Source: CBCXVS01 sp965178525
GTDB taxonomy: Bacteria > Tectomicrobia > Entotheonellia > Entotheonellales > Entotheonellaceae
Length of the DNA stretch: 12,717 nt
NCBI GenBank assembly: GCA_965178525.1
Contig: CBCXVS010000227.1
Location: 1-12,717 of the forward strand
Direction: 5' to 3'
The notes below the pieces were generated by a model. That model was not told where the DNA came from. It did no database searches and saw nothing but the letters and a program-made list of their open reading frames with translations. Positions 1-7,438 of the stretch are shown piece by piece; within the stretch, counting starts at the first letter, position 1, and every line of letters starts with the position of its first letter. The translations under genes were made by a program, and so were the position numbers.

Positions 1-276
1 AATGGACTTTTGAATTGGGCCAACCTGTTGATCTACTTAACCCTCCGCCTATTCTGCCAGGGGAACTTCGGTCTAGAAACCACACGCCCTTCCGGCTCTC
101 CGGAACGCCCGCTCAGCGATGCGCAATTGCAGGCCAAATTTCGTGATTGCGCCGCCAATGCGGTGCGGCGTATTCCCGATGAGGTAATCGAGCGCGCGAT
201 CGAGTTGGTGTCTCACCTCGAAGCGGCACAAGACACCACCGATATGGTCAGCCTGTTTGAGCCGAAAGCGAGCTGA
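1..276 (+). pseudogene. MmgE/PrpD family protein, C-terminal remnant
   Basis: The frame is open from the left edge to a TGA at 274-276. From about codon 27 it reads like the C-terminus of the MmgE/PrpD (2-methylcitrate dehydratase-like) family: a SGSPERPLSD segment, then AKFRDCA, then a helix containing EVIERAIELV. In intact members these elements close a protein of about 450 residues. The 25 or so residues before them, rich in Leu, Ile and Tyr, do not look like that family. The body of the gene therefore seems to have been lost or fused to unrelated sequence upstream. The only in-frame start inside the window is a TTG at 10 with no clear ribosome site. It could instead be the true end of a divergent gene running in from the left. 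Family assignment rests on remembered motifs only. Confidence 0.5.
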
Positions 277-324
277 GGGCGGCCTGACACAGGTACACAG
301 AGGACGTTATGCTCCGACGCTTCG

Positions 325-756
325 CTAGGGAGATACGCGATGTCGCCGCACTTTCAGCATCTCTACGTCAACAGACAGAATTTCCAGGACCCACGGGGCG
401 TGCTGCGGGTCGTCGAAGGAGATATGGACATGTCCGGGACGCGCTAAGCGCCAATGTCCACGAATCGCGTTGGTGCCGTCGGCAGCGGCGATGGCCCAGT
501 TGATGAACGTCCCATCCAGCTGAAATTCAAGTCCTGCCCGGCCGCGGGCAGGCGGGAAGGCATGTTGAGTGGTCCGATACACGGTCACATCATCGGTGTC
601 ATCCTCAAACGAGTGGACCCAAATCCGGAAGATCTCGTTTGGCAACTCGCTCATAAGCTCTCCCGTTGCGGTTGCGATACGAACTTGATATAGACCCAAG
701 GCAACGAGCGCCACGACGACGATAGCCGCGCTGAAGGGCCGTTTGAGTTGACACAT
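325..756 (-). CDS. Small exported/membrane-anchored protein of unknown function
   Basis: The preferred start is the ATG at 756, with AGG about ten bases upstream; it gives 143 residues. Residues about 4-22 form one hydrophobic stretch after a Lys-Arg pair, a signal peptide or single anchor. The rest is a compact soluble domain with alternating hydrophobic/polar strands. It has motifs VHSFEDDTDD, VYR, FPPARGRAGLEF, DGTF and G-W (GHWRL), and ends in WVLEILSVD before a basic tail. The pattern suggests a small lipocalin-like or beta-barrel domain seen in many hypothetical proteins; no function can be named. A longer frame begins at 825 right beside a hairpin and adds a Ser-rich extension that I do not favour. 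The stop is TAG (325-327), followed five codons later by an in-frame TAA (307-309). It lies 115 bases downstream of the metalloprotease gene, with a terminator-like hairpin between them. Confidence 0.7.
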   Translation of the reverse strand: MCQLKRPFSAAIVVVALVALGLYQVRIATATGELMSELPNEIFRIWVHSFEDDTDDVTVYRTTQHAFPPARGRAGLEFQLDGTFINWAIAAADGTNAIRGHWRLARPGHVHISFDDPQHAPWVLEILSVDVEMLKVRRHRVSP

Positions 757-825
757 GGCCGATACCTGAGTGCTGCGCACCGCAAATGAAGAGCTATTAG
801 CTATAAAAGAAGAGACAAACATCAT

Positions 826-850
826 ATCCCCCCTATCATCCAGGGGGGAT
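826..850 (-). terminator. Hairpin between metalloprotease and small exported-protein genes
   Basis: A perfect 8-bp inverted repeat, ATCCCCCC (826-833) and GGGGGGAT (843-850), with a 9-base loop. On the minus strand it starts 20 bases after the metalloprotease stop. It is followed by a T-rich but interrupted stretch (TTTGTCTCTTCTTTT), so it could end protease transcription. The T tract is imperfect, and the same G run would act as a ribosome site for the less likely upstream start (825) of the next gene. Confidence 0.4.
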
Positions 851-870
851 CGCGGCGCCTCCTGGTTAGG

Positions 871-1949
871 TTACGCGCTGGGGACCCATAACACGCCGTC
901 GAACACGCGTTTCACTTCTTCACCGCTTTCCGCTTCCATAGACACCATGGCCGCACTGTCTGGCCGGCCGTCGCTTTGGAGCGCCACGCGTTCAGTCGTT
1001 AAAGGCGTCAGGCCCTGGGATTGGGCCAGAGAGGCTCGTGGACCGGCAAGCGCTGCATTCATGCGTTCGAGTTGCCCTTTCGAAAACATGGTCATCGTAT
1101 CGTCGTCAACGTAGTCCATGTAATTCATGAACATATCACCATTCGGCCCATTGTTGCAGGAAATACGGGGGAACCTGGGTTGCCCGATATTACTCCCCGC
1201 TTGATTCGGCGTGTCTGACACATTGTCCGAGCCGGTACATCCCCCACCGTCATCGCCCCAAATATGGAGTACGTTGAGCCAGTGGCCAACCTCGTGCACT
1301 GCCGTTCGGCCGACGTTAAATGGCGCTTGGGCCGTACCATTGGCGCCAAAGGCCGTATTATTGATGACCACGCCGTCAGTTGAGCTGTCGCCGCCGGGGA
1401 ACTGGGCATAACCCAGTAGGCCGCCCTCGATCTCACAGGTCCACAAGTTCAAGTAATCGTCGCGAGGCCAAGCCGATTTGCCAAACTCGTCGCGTTTGAT
1501 CAAGTTGTCGAGCTGCTGAGTGGCTCGGGGATCGAAGGGTCGGTATGGGAACGCTCGCATCGACGTATATGTCCGCGTAATGCCCGTCGTGGCTTGGCCC
1601 TGCGGGTCGCGGACGGCAAGCGCGAATTCGATCATCGTGTCAGCAATTAAGTCGCGGAACGGCGCGGGCACGTTCGCCTGGTCGGCGTTCCGTGAGCGGT
1701 AATCGCGATTGAGGGCGTCGATCTGGCTCTCAATCTGGCTTTGTGAGAGGTTTTGCGTCTCCGTGTTGTACAGGACATGGACGACGACAGGGATCCGAAT
1801 GACTGAGGTGCGTGGCACGAGCCGGGCGGTGGAGGAAAAGGTCTCGATTTCTCGACGGTTTAGTTTATCTGATACGTTTCGTCTGTTTCGGCGCAATAGT
1901 TGTGGTGCTCCATGGTCGCGCAGACGCGCGTTTGATTTTGTTCAGCCAC
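871..1949 (-). CDS. M43 (pappalysin-type) zinc metalloprotease, frame broken by 5-bp duplication
   Basis: A zinc endopeptidase of the metzincin M43 family. The zinc site HEVGHWLNVLH fits HExxHxxxxxH with the common Asn variant, followed by IWGDD. The Met-turn region MNYMDY lies about 46 residues further on. Near the N-terminus IPVVVHVLYN is typical of the family. The best start is GTG at 1949, five bases after a perfect AGGAGG. From there the frame reads CATMEHHNYCAETDETYQIN, an N-terminal motif known in this family, and hits TAA at 1860-1862. The rest lies in another frame. At 1858-1867 the minus strand carries TAAACTAAAC; removing one TAAAC joins the two parts into 357 residues with no other change. 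In joined numbering the zinc motif is 217-227 and the Met-turn 273-278. No signal peptide is visible. Without the repair, translation would need a TTG at 1896 with no ribosome site. The stop is TAA at 871-873. Confidence 0.88.
1858..1867 (-). repeat. TAAAC x2 tandem duplication causing the protease frameshift
   Basis: The minus strand reads ATAAACTAAACCGT. One copy of TAAAC gives ATA AAC CGT (Ile-Asn-Arg), which joins the N-terminal ribosome-site-led frame to the catalytic frame. Two copies shift the frame by +2 and create TAA at 1860-1862. Confidence 0.8.
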
Positions 1950-1954
1950 AATAA

Positions 1955-1960
1955 CCTCCT
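1955..1960 (-). promoter_or_regulatory. Shine-Dalgarno AGGAGG deciding the protease GTG start
   Basis: The minus strand carries AGGAGG, five bases (TTATT), then GTG at 1949. This is the best ribosome site near the gene and fixes the start in the frame upstream of the 5-bp duplication. Confidence 0.8.
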
Positions 1961-2035
1961 ATGAATGAGATATGAGTACACCGTCGTCGTATGCCGGAAC
2001 CCTAGTCGCATGGACGTAGAAAAATATCGTGGCTG

Positions 2036-2041
2036 AATGTA
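2036..2041 (-). promoter_or_regulatory. Possible -10 box for the metalloprotease gene
   Basis: TACATT on the minus strand matches TATAAT at four of six positions. If used, transcription would start near 2029. The proximal CRP-type palindrome would then be centred at about -42 and the distal one at about -65, close to activator positions known for CRP. GATATT (2028-2023) is a competing candidate, so the assignment is weak. Confidence 0.3.
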
Positions 2042-2063
2042 CCCTCTGATTGGCTTTGTTTTC

Positions 2064-2079
2064 TGTGACTCGTATCACA
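2064..2079. promoter_or_regulatory. CRP/FNR-superfamily operator, perfect TGTGA-N6-TCACA
   Basis: TGTGACTCGTATCACA matches the CRP core TGTGA-N6-TCACA at all ten conserved positions. It lies about 115 bases upstream of the protease GTG. The other flanking gene (the fusion enzyme) ends here, so the protease is the only candidate target. The regulator is not in the window, and other members of the superfamily bind similar sites. Confidence 0.6.
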
Positions 2080-2086
2080 CGAATGC

Positions 2087-2102
2087 CGTGACTTAAGTCA
2101 CA
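2087..2102. promoter_or_regulatory. Second CRP-type operator, CGTGA-N6-TCACA
   Basis: CGTGACTTAAGTCACA matches nine of ten conserved CRP core positions. Its inner 14 bases (2088-2101) form a perfect palindrome, GTGACTTAAGTCAC. Its centre is 23 bp from the centre of the first site, about two helical turns, which would put both proteins on the same DNA face. Confidence 0.55.
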
Positions 2103-2244
2103 TGCACCCTTTTGCTCGGAATTTTCATGGCCATGATGAGATGCATTCAACGTCTGAGCACACATACGACGCCGAGTGCCTGCCTGTCTTTTTAGCCAAG
2201 GCTATTCTCTGGCGCCGCCTGGAAGAACACACCACGCCGCTACG

Positions 2245-5133
2245 TCACAGAGAAAAGGACGAATCGGGTGTCAAGGGACCACGCTCGGCAGGATATTCCA
2301 GTGCGGGTTCGCCACAATGTCGCAGGATGGTGGCCCGCGCTGCATCTCGGAGCGCAATCGCCGCTGTCCAGTCGGTGCTTTGGGGCGAGAGGGGCGTCCC
2401 AATCGTGACATGGATCGCCCCGCGGCGTAATAGCCATTGGCCGGTCCGGAGGATCGAGCGCGTGCCTCGTAGCGCCAGGGGGACGACGGGGACTCCGGTT
2501 TGGGCCGCCACGATAAACGCGCCCATGCGGAACGGGCGGAGCCCGGGCTCGCGGCCACAGGTGCCTTCCGGGAAGAAAACGACCGCTTGCCCGCGCTTGA
2601 CCGCATCGAGCACGCGAGCGGTATCATCGAGGCCATGTTGCGTGTCATAGCGCTCCACGAACTCGGTGCCCAGGTGCTGGAGCAGCACGCGTATGAGAAA
2701 AAAGTCGGCCAGCTCGCGTTTCGCCACATAGCTATGATTCGTCGGTAGCGCCGCGATGAGCGTGATGGCGTCTAGATAGCTGGCATGATTCGAGACGAGC
2801 ACATAGGCTTGGTGCTGCGGCAGATTCTCAAGCCCTTGCACGTGCACGGGAAGATTGCCCAGCCGCAGCGCCAACCGCATGCCAGCCTGCACGATGCGTC
2901 GACACCAATGGGGCTGCGGCAGCACGGCAACCGGCAACCATACGGCGACCGCGAACACGCCAAAGACGACCCAGGCGTAGGCCCCGTACGCCAACTCTTG
3001 CACCGCCCGCCAGTTCCGGCGCAGTTGGGGCCACATACCCGCTACGGCCAACCGCACCACTTGACGCCACACCGCACGGGAACGGATACCGATCTCGCCG
3101 CGCTCATACCGTTCCCGGCTGGCCGCGCGGCGGATTTTGCCACTGGAGGTTTTCAGCACCGTTTGCGGCGGGGCCAGGACCACATCATCAGGCGGGGCGC
3201 CGAGCACATCCACCACGAGGCGGTCAACCTGCGCCCGGAGTTGCGCCAGTGCGGCGGCGTCCGTCTCCCGGGTTTCGGCCAACACGACCAGCCGTTCGGT
3301 TCCGATCGCCGGCTCGGTACTGCCAAAAGCCGCGACGCAGCCTTTGCGAATCCCCGGCAGATTGCCGACCGCTTCTTCCAACTCGTGTGGATAAATGTTG
3401 CGTCCGGCACGGATAATGAGGTCTTTTGCCCGGCCCGTAATGAAGACTTCCCCCTCGGCCATGTATCCCAAGTCGCCGGAATCGATCCAGGTGCCATGGA
3501 ATAGCTGACGCGTCTCGTCCGGGTTGCGATAATAGCCGCTGGTGGCCGAGGGACCGCAAAACTCCAGGCGGCCTTCTTGACGCTCGGGCACTTCATACCC
3601 CGTGGCGTCGACAATCCGAATCTGATGCCCCGGCAACGGGTGGCCGCAGGCAACGAAGGTTAATGCCTCTGCGTGTTCGTCGTTGGCGGGCAGGGCGCGG
3701 CCCGTGCGGGTGAACGCCTCACGCTGGACGCGGTCGATGCGCGGGCCCCGGCCAAACGGCGGGAAAGCCAGACCCAGGGAGCCCTCGGCCAGCCCGTACA
3801 CCGGCGCCATGGCTTCGGCACGAAAGCTGTAGGGCGCAAACCGTTCGATAAACCGTTGCATGGTGGCCGCACTCACGGGCTCAGCCCCGTTAAAGGCAAT
3901 GCGCCAGGAGCTCAGATCGACCCCTGCGAGATCCGGGTCGGTGATGCGTCGCACGCAGAGTTCATACGCAAAATTCGGGCCTCCGGAGATGGTGCCGCGA
4001 TGCGTGTGGATGGCGCTTATCCAGCGTTCCGGACGCGCCAGGAAGGTCAGGGGAGACATGAGGACCAGGTGAAAAGCCTGGTACAGACTCCCGAGCCAGG
4101 CCCCAATCAGCCCCATATCGTGATAGAGTGGCAACCAGCTGACAAAAACGTCCTCCGGGGTGACCGCAGCCGCCTGCATCATGGCGCGGATGTTGGCGAG
4201 GAGATTGGCATGGGTCAAGATGACGCCTTTGGGCGTGCCCGTACTGCCGGAGGTGTACTGCAGAAAGGCGATATCGTGCTCTGACAACACTGGCCGCGCA
4301 TCATCTGGCGGCGTGATGGCCAGTTCCGACGCCGTGACGACGTGCCGCATCGTTTCGACCTGTGACCGCAGCAGACGCGCCAAGGCCTGCGCTTCGGGCA
4401 CCGTGATCAGCATGGCCGCCTGCGCATTGGCCAGAATGCCCACTTGGCGGCGCATATGGTCTTCGATTTGCGAGGGGCGCGCCGGCGGATAGATCGGCAC
4501 CGGAATGCCACCCGCCAGCAAAATCCCGCAAAAGCTCTCGAAGAATGTCCGGCCGGTGGGCAGCATCAAGGCCACCGTCTGTCCGGGCTGCAGACCCCGC
4601 TGACGCAAGCCTGCCGCCACCGCCATGGCGCCTTCGTAGAGCGCGGCGTACGTGATCTCTTCGACTGTATCCGCCTCGCCATAGAGGGTAATATGCCGGC
4701 GCTGCGGGTGCGTCTGGACGTGCCATTCCAGCACCTCGGTCAGGGTCCGCGCCTCGATCGGAACCAGGTTGACGTCTCGCGGGGCCGGCGTTGTGTCCAA
4801 TACCGGTGCGATGCCGGTTCTGACTGTGCCGTCTTTTCCGGATGCGTCGGCCCGGAGGATCGCCCGCAACAGATCGCGCGGGGTTTCGGCACTGAGCAAA
4901 AGCGCTTCCGGCAACCGTGCGTCAAAGGCGCGCTCGACACGTTCGAGCAATTCCACCCGCCCCAGACTGTCGAAACCGAGATCCCGGTCTAGCGAACTGT
5001 CCAATGTCACGGCGAGGTCCCTGGCACTCTGAGGCCGCATTTCCAGCAGCAAATGCCGAATGGTTTCCAACAGGGCTGCGGCCGTGGCCTCAGCCGGGGG
5101 GGGCGCCTGCTCTTGCATAGGCTTTACGGCCAT
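2245..5133 (-). CDS. ACP / fatty acyl-AMP ligase-like / PlsC acyltransferase fusion
   Basis: A 962-residue protein with three enzymatic parts. Residues about 20-95 are an acyl carrier domain; LGFDSLGRVEL places the phosphopantetheine serine at 56. Residues about 125-680 are an AMP-forming ligase: P-loop YTSGSTGTPKG (293-303), WLPLYHDMGLIG (333-344, typical of fatty acyl-AMP ligases), YGLAE (446-450), DSGDLGY (551-557), GRAKDLIIRAGRN (567-579) and KTSSGKIRR with catalytic Lys666. A hydrophobic segment (about 715-740) leads to a PlsC domain with NHASYLD (782-788), FPEGT (854-858) and GVPVVPLAL (880-888). The likely role is to activate a fatty acid as its adenylate, load it on the carrier and pass it to a lysophosphatidic-acid-like acceptor at the membrane. 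It recalls E. coli Aas with the domain order reversed. The ATG at 5133, behind GGAG-N6, is preferred over the GTG at 5145. It appears monocistronic. Confidence 0.93.
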   Translation of the reverse strand: MAVKPMQEQAPPPAEATAAALLETIRHLLLEMRPQSARDLAVTLDSSLDRDLGFDSLGRVELLERVERAFDARLPEALLLSAETPRDLLRAILRADASGKDGTVRTGIAPVLDTTPAPRDVNLVPIEARTLTEVLEWHVQTHPQRRHITLYGEADTVEEITYAALYEGAMAVAAGLRQRGLQPGQTVALMLPTGRTFFESFCGILLAGGIPVPIYPPARPSQIEDHMRRQVGILANAQAAMLITVPEAQALARLLRSQVETMRHVVTASELAITPPDDARPVLSEHDIAFLQYTSGSTGTPKGVILTHANLLANIRAMMQAAAVTPEDVFVSWLPLYHDMGLIGAWLGSLYQAFHLVLMSPLTFLARPERWISAIHTHRGTISGGPNFAYELCVRRITDPDLAGVDLSSWRIAFNGAEPVSAATMQRFIERFAPYSFRAEAMAPVYGLAEGSLGLAFPPFGRGPRIDRVQREAFTRTGRALPANDEHAEALTFVACGHPLPGHQIRIVDATGYEVPERQEGRLEFCGPSATSGYYRNPDETRQLFHGTWIDSGDLGYMAEGEVFITGRAKDLIIRAGRNIYPHELEEAVGNLPGIRKGCVAAFGSTEPAIGTERLVVLAETRETDAAALAQLRAQVDRLVVDVLGAPPDDVVLAPPQTVLKTSSGKIRRAASRERYERGEIGIRSRAVWRQVVRLAVAGMWPQLRRNWRAVQELAYGAYAWVVFGVFAVAVWLPVAVLPQPHWCRRIVQAGMRLALRLGNLPVHVQGLENLPQHQAYVLVSNHASYLDAITLIAALPTNHSYVAKRELADFFLIRVLLQHLGTEFVERYDTQHGLDDTARVLDAVKRGQAVVFFPEGTCGREPGLRPFRMGAFIVAAQTGVPVVPLALRGTRSILRTGQWLLRRGAIHVTIGTPLSPQSTDWTAAIALRDAARATILRHCGEPALEYPAERGPLTPDSSFSL

Positions 5134-5219
5134 GGTGTACTCCACGTCTGATGCTCTGGCTAGCGCATGCGGTCTCGGGCGACGCTGCGGGCTTTCTCGA
5201 TGCGGTTATGCTAGAAGCG

Positions 5220-5228
5220 ATTATAGCA
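5220..5228 (-). promoter_or_regulatory. Extended -10 promoter of the fusion-enzyme gene
   Basis: The minus strand reads TGCTATAAT: a perfect TATAAT (5225-5220) with the TG of an extended -10 one base upstream. The -35 region is poor (GTGCAA at 16 bases is the best), as is common with extended -10 promoters. Transcription would start near 5213, giving a leader of about 80 bases to the ATG at 5133. Confidence 0.6.
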
Positions 5229-5515
5229 GTGCGTCAGAGGTTTGCACGCATGTTTTGGTGAGGATGCTGCGCGAGTAGGGCAGGGCGCGGCGTGTATCGG
5301 CCTACGCCTTTTTACTTCCTCTTCTCCTCCTTACCCTGCTGGCAGGGTGTGTATAGCTCAGTCAGGACTCACATCATCGGAAGCCAAAATCGCTTGGTCA
5401 AAAATAGTTTTAAAGACGTAAACGCTACAGCCTTATAAACTCTAATTTCGATCGATGGTTATGCCAGTTGTTAGGCACCCGAGTTTCCTTGGTCTCTGTG
5501 AGAGAAAGGAGCATG
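5229..5515. other. Divergent intergenic region
   Basis: No gene seen. It lies between the leftward fusion enzyme and the rightward GNAT-like gene. It holds a pyrimidine-rich tract (5308-5332) followed by a 7-bp hairpin, ACCCTGC (5333-5339) with GCAGGGT (5342-5348). Nearer the GNAT gene is an A/T-rich stretch with TATAAA (5434-5439) as a possible -10 box and only a weak -35. The hairpin is not followed by a T run on either strand, so it is not a clear terminator. Confidence 0.4.
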
Positions 5516-6118
5516 ATGCCCGTCATGGTACAAGAATCGACTGTCCGTACCTTACAACTCGTGACTGAGCCGACTTATGAGCAGGTCGCGCTCTTGTGGC
5601 AGTTCCGGCTCAGCATCCCTGAGGAGATGCGGTACGCCTTTGCTGACGTATCACCTACATTTGACGAGTTTCTTACCGGGATGGAAAGTAGGGATATCCT
5701 CTGTGTGCTTACCGAGGATGAAACTGGCGAACCGATGACGGCGGCATGGCTTCATGACTTGGAGCAAGATCATGAGGGGATCGTACGCATGGGTTGGCTC
5801 GGTGGGTACGCCTTTCCGAACCGCCGCGGGCGTAATAGTATCCGTGCAACGCTCATGATGCTCAAGTACTTTGGAGATCTCGGCGTGCATCATATCCACA
5901 CGGCGGTGCACGTGTTGAACCGCCAATCGCAGATATTCGTGCATAGTAAGAAGATGTTAGGCTTTACGAAGGTGTGTGACTACGCGAACTGGACGGCGTT
6001 TGGCGGCGAACCGGCCGACTTCGTCATTTATACACGACATCTACAAGACAAAATGCTCGCGTGGATGTGCGCCAACAACTTGGTAGCGCGGCGATCACGG
6101 GCGTTGTCACCTGCCTAA
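5516..6118 (+). CDS. GNAT-like N-acetyltransferase family protein
   Basis: AAGGAG (5506-5511) precedes ATGs at 5513 and 5516; the second has better spacing and gives 200 residues. A TTG at 5468 in the same frame lacks a ribosome site. The fold is suggested by an N-terminal strand-helix (EPTYEQVALLWQFR), a central strand ending in MGWLGGYAFP, then NRRGRNSIRATLMMLKYF (about 102-119). The latter resembles the R/Q-x-x-G-x-G/A acetyl-CoA pyrophosphate loop and following helix. Next come HHIHTAVHVLNRQSQ and KKMLGF (145-150), the N...S...K-LGF pattern near the C-terminus of GNAT enzymes. No substrate can be named, and the loop is not a perfect match. The gene stands alone, ends in TAA and is followed by a strong hairpin. 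Confidence 0.65.
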   Translation: MPVMVQESTVRTLQLVTEPTYEQVALLWQFRLSIPEEMRYAFADVSPTFDEFLTGMESRDILCVLTEDETGEPMTAAWLHDLEQDHEGIVRMGWLGGYAFPNRRGRNSIRATLMMLKYFGDLGVHHIHTAVHVLNRQSQIFVHSKKMLGFTKVCDYANWTAFGGEPADFVIYTRHLQDKMLAWMCANNLVARRSRALSPA

Positions 6119-6193
6119 AGGAAGTTTTTCTCGACCTGCCTACATGTTTCCAGGGTTACCGGCATGCATGCCTAGCGAAGATCGTGTAAATAT

Positions 6194-6220
6194 GGTGGTG
6201 GTCACACAGCGACCACCACC
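6194..6220 (+). terminator. Strong hairpin after the GNAT-like gene
   Basis: A perfect 10-bp inverted repeat, GGTGGTGGTC (6194-6203) and GACCACCACC (6211-6220), with a 7-base loop, 75 bases after the stop. No T run follows (TCACCGATAA), so it may work as a factor-assisted terminator or an RNA 3'-end stabiliser rather than a classical intrinsic terminator. Confidence 0.45.
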
Positions 6221-6368
6221 TCACCGATAACATGCTAGCTAGAGAGGAGTCCGCAGTGCGAAAAAACGACGAGAGCGTGCCGGTGCAGATACTGATTAGG
6301 GTTGTTCCCCAATAGTTAATGAGGTAGGCTATCCTCCCCCAAACGATGGAGGGAGCCCAGCCAGGTCA
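6221..6368. other. Gap between hairpin and transposase, containing IS left end
   Basis: No gene of its own. Bases 6221-6292 show an isolated AGGAG (6245-6249) and an A6 run but no ORF worth calling. From 6293 the sequence belongs to the insertion sequence left end. Confidence 0.4.
6293..6318 (+). repeat. Left terminal inverted repeat of the IS
   Basis: TGATTAGGGT, a gap of about ten bases, then AGTTAA. The first ten bases pair perfectly with the right end. Confidence 0.6.
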
Positions 6369-7293
6369 TTGGTTATCCGAGATGATCGGCAGATGAAAGC
6401 CTTAACCGGTGTGTCTCAGACGCAATTTGACTTCTTGCTGCCCGCCTTCAGCCACGTCTATCAACAGGCTCAGCAAAAACGCTATGAGGAGGGTGTCCAA
6501 GCTGGCAAACGCAGCCGAAAGCCGGGTGCAGGTATCAAAGGCAAATTACCCACTCTGTCAGACAAACTCCTGTTCGTTCTATATTATTACAAGACGTATC
6601 CGACGTTTGATGTTCTTGGTGCACAATTTGGTATGGTACGTTCGAAAGCGAATGAAAATCTCCATAAGCTCTCTCCCATCCTGTATGACACGTTAGTGCA
6701 GTTAGACCTCATGCCTTATCGAGAGTTGAAGACCCCAGAGTCGTTGAGGGAGGCGTTGTCAGGTGTGGATCAACTGATTATTGATGCGACTGAAAGAAGC
6801 TATCGCCGGTCACAAGATGAGACGACCCAACGTGAACACTATAGTGGTAAAAAAAAGCCATACGCTGAAAAATACAGTGATGTCGATGCCGGATAAATGG
6901 ATCGTCTTTCTGGGCCGTACGTTTAGTGGTCACAACCATGATTACAGCATGTTAAAACAAGAGTTCCCACCGGACTTAGACCGGTTTAGTGACGTAGAAG
7001 TTTGGGTGCACCTGGGTTATCAGGGGATTCAGTCGGACTACAAAGGCGAAATGCTTGAGATTCCACACAAGAAACCCCGGAAGAGCAAGACGAATCCGAC
7101 TCCAGAATTGACGGCGGAGCAGCAGGCGGCGAATTATGCCGTGAGTCAAGTTCGCATCTTGATCGAACATGCCATCGGCGGTATGAAGCGTTTCAACATT
7201 TTGGTGCAGCGTTTCCGCAACCGCAAAGATCACTTTGAGGATGATTCGGTGGGCATCTGGGCTGGGCTAGGGAACCTGATCTTATGCTATTGA
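6369..7293 (+). pseudogene. IS5-family-like transposase, frameshifted and missing a catalytic Asp
   Basis: Two overlapping frames make one transposase. The first (6369-6896) has an N-terminal helix-turn-helix region (LTGVSQTQFDFLL) and LLFVLYYYKTYPTFDVLGAQFG, then the first catalytic Asp in LIIDATERSYRR (Asp139, GAT 6783-6785), and runs to HYSGKKK. The second continues as KKSHTLKNTV, FLGRTFSGHNHDYSMLKQEF, HLGYQGI and ILIEHAIGGMKRF to a TGA at 7291. They join at an A8 run (6849-6856). Reading A7 gives GKKSHTLKNTV, the family pattern, so one extra A (or a +1 shift) breaks the gene. The second catalytic residue, normally Asp in DLGYQGI, is His here (CAC 7009-7011). The final Glu (GAA 7165-7167) is present. 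The frame is open upstream of the TTG at 6369, so the true start is uncertain; an ATG lies at 6393. Confidence 0.8.
6849..6856 (+). other. A8 run at the transposase frame junction
   Basis: GGT then eight A then GCC. Frame one reads AAA AAA AAG; the downstream frame needs one base fewer. Polymerase slippage on such runs can produce in-frame mRNA, but an indel or sequence error would look the same. Confidence 0.6.
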
Positions 7294-7438
7294 GGAACAA
7301 CTCTATTGATCCGGACCTCAGGCAAACGCTGAGAGTCCTGTTGACGGAGCATCGTATGACATGAGGAGACTTGATCATTCCGCACCTCGAAGCATTCGCC
7401 AAGGAGCATGGCAATCGCAGTGTCGACTCGGAACGTTA
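7284..7438 (+). pseudogene. Small decayed ORF at the right end of the IS
   Basis: An ATG at 7284 overlaps the transposase stop. Its frame reads SIDPDLRQTLRVLLTEHRMT, meets TGA (7356-7364 region), then continues as GDLIIPHLEAFAKEHGNR and SVDSER to TAA at 7436-7438, just inside the right inverted repeat. Both halves look like helical protein and share one frame, so a single small coding sequence broken by a stop is plausible. I do not recognise the family; it may be an IS accessory ORF or a remnant of a gene the element picked up. Chance open frame is possible. Confidence 0.3.

Noticed and set aside
2785..3504. Long plus-strand open frame of 239 codons
   Set aside because: It lies wholly opposite the PlsC and ligase parts of the fusion gene, whose motifs are clear; high GC makes antisense frames long.
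3673..4284. Plus-strand open frame of 203 codons
   Set aside because: Antisense to the ligase domain; no ribosome site and no protein-like motifs.
5333..5348. ACCCTGC/GCAGGGT hairpin as an intrinsic terminator
   Set aside because: No T run follows on either strand and no gene ends next to it.
5348..5420. TAGCTCAGTCAGGA looks like the D arm of a tRNA
   Set aside because: No acceptor stem, anticodon arm or GGTTCGA-type T arm follows at the proper spacing.
6845..6860. Classical -1 programmed frameshift in the transposase
   Set aside because: The downstream frame is reached by a +1 shift or loss of one A, not by -1, so the usual IS mechanism does not fit.
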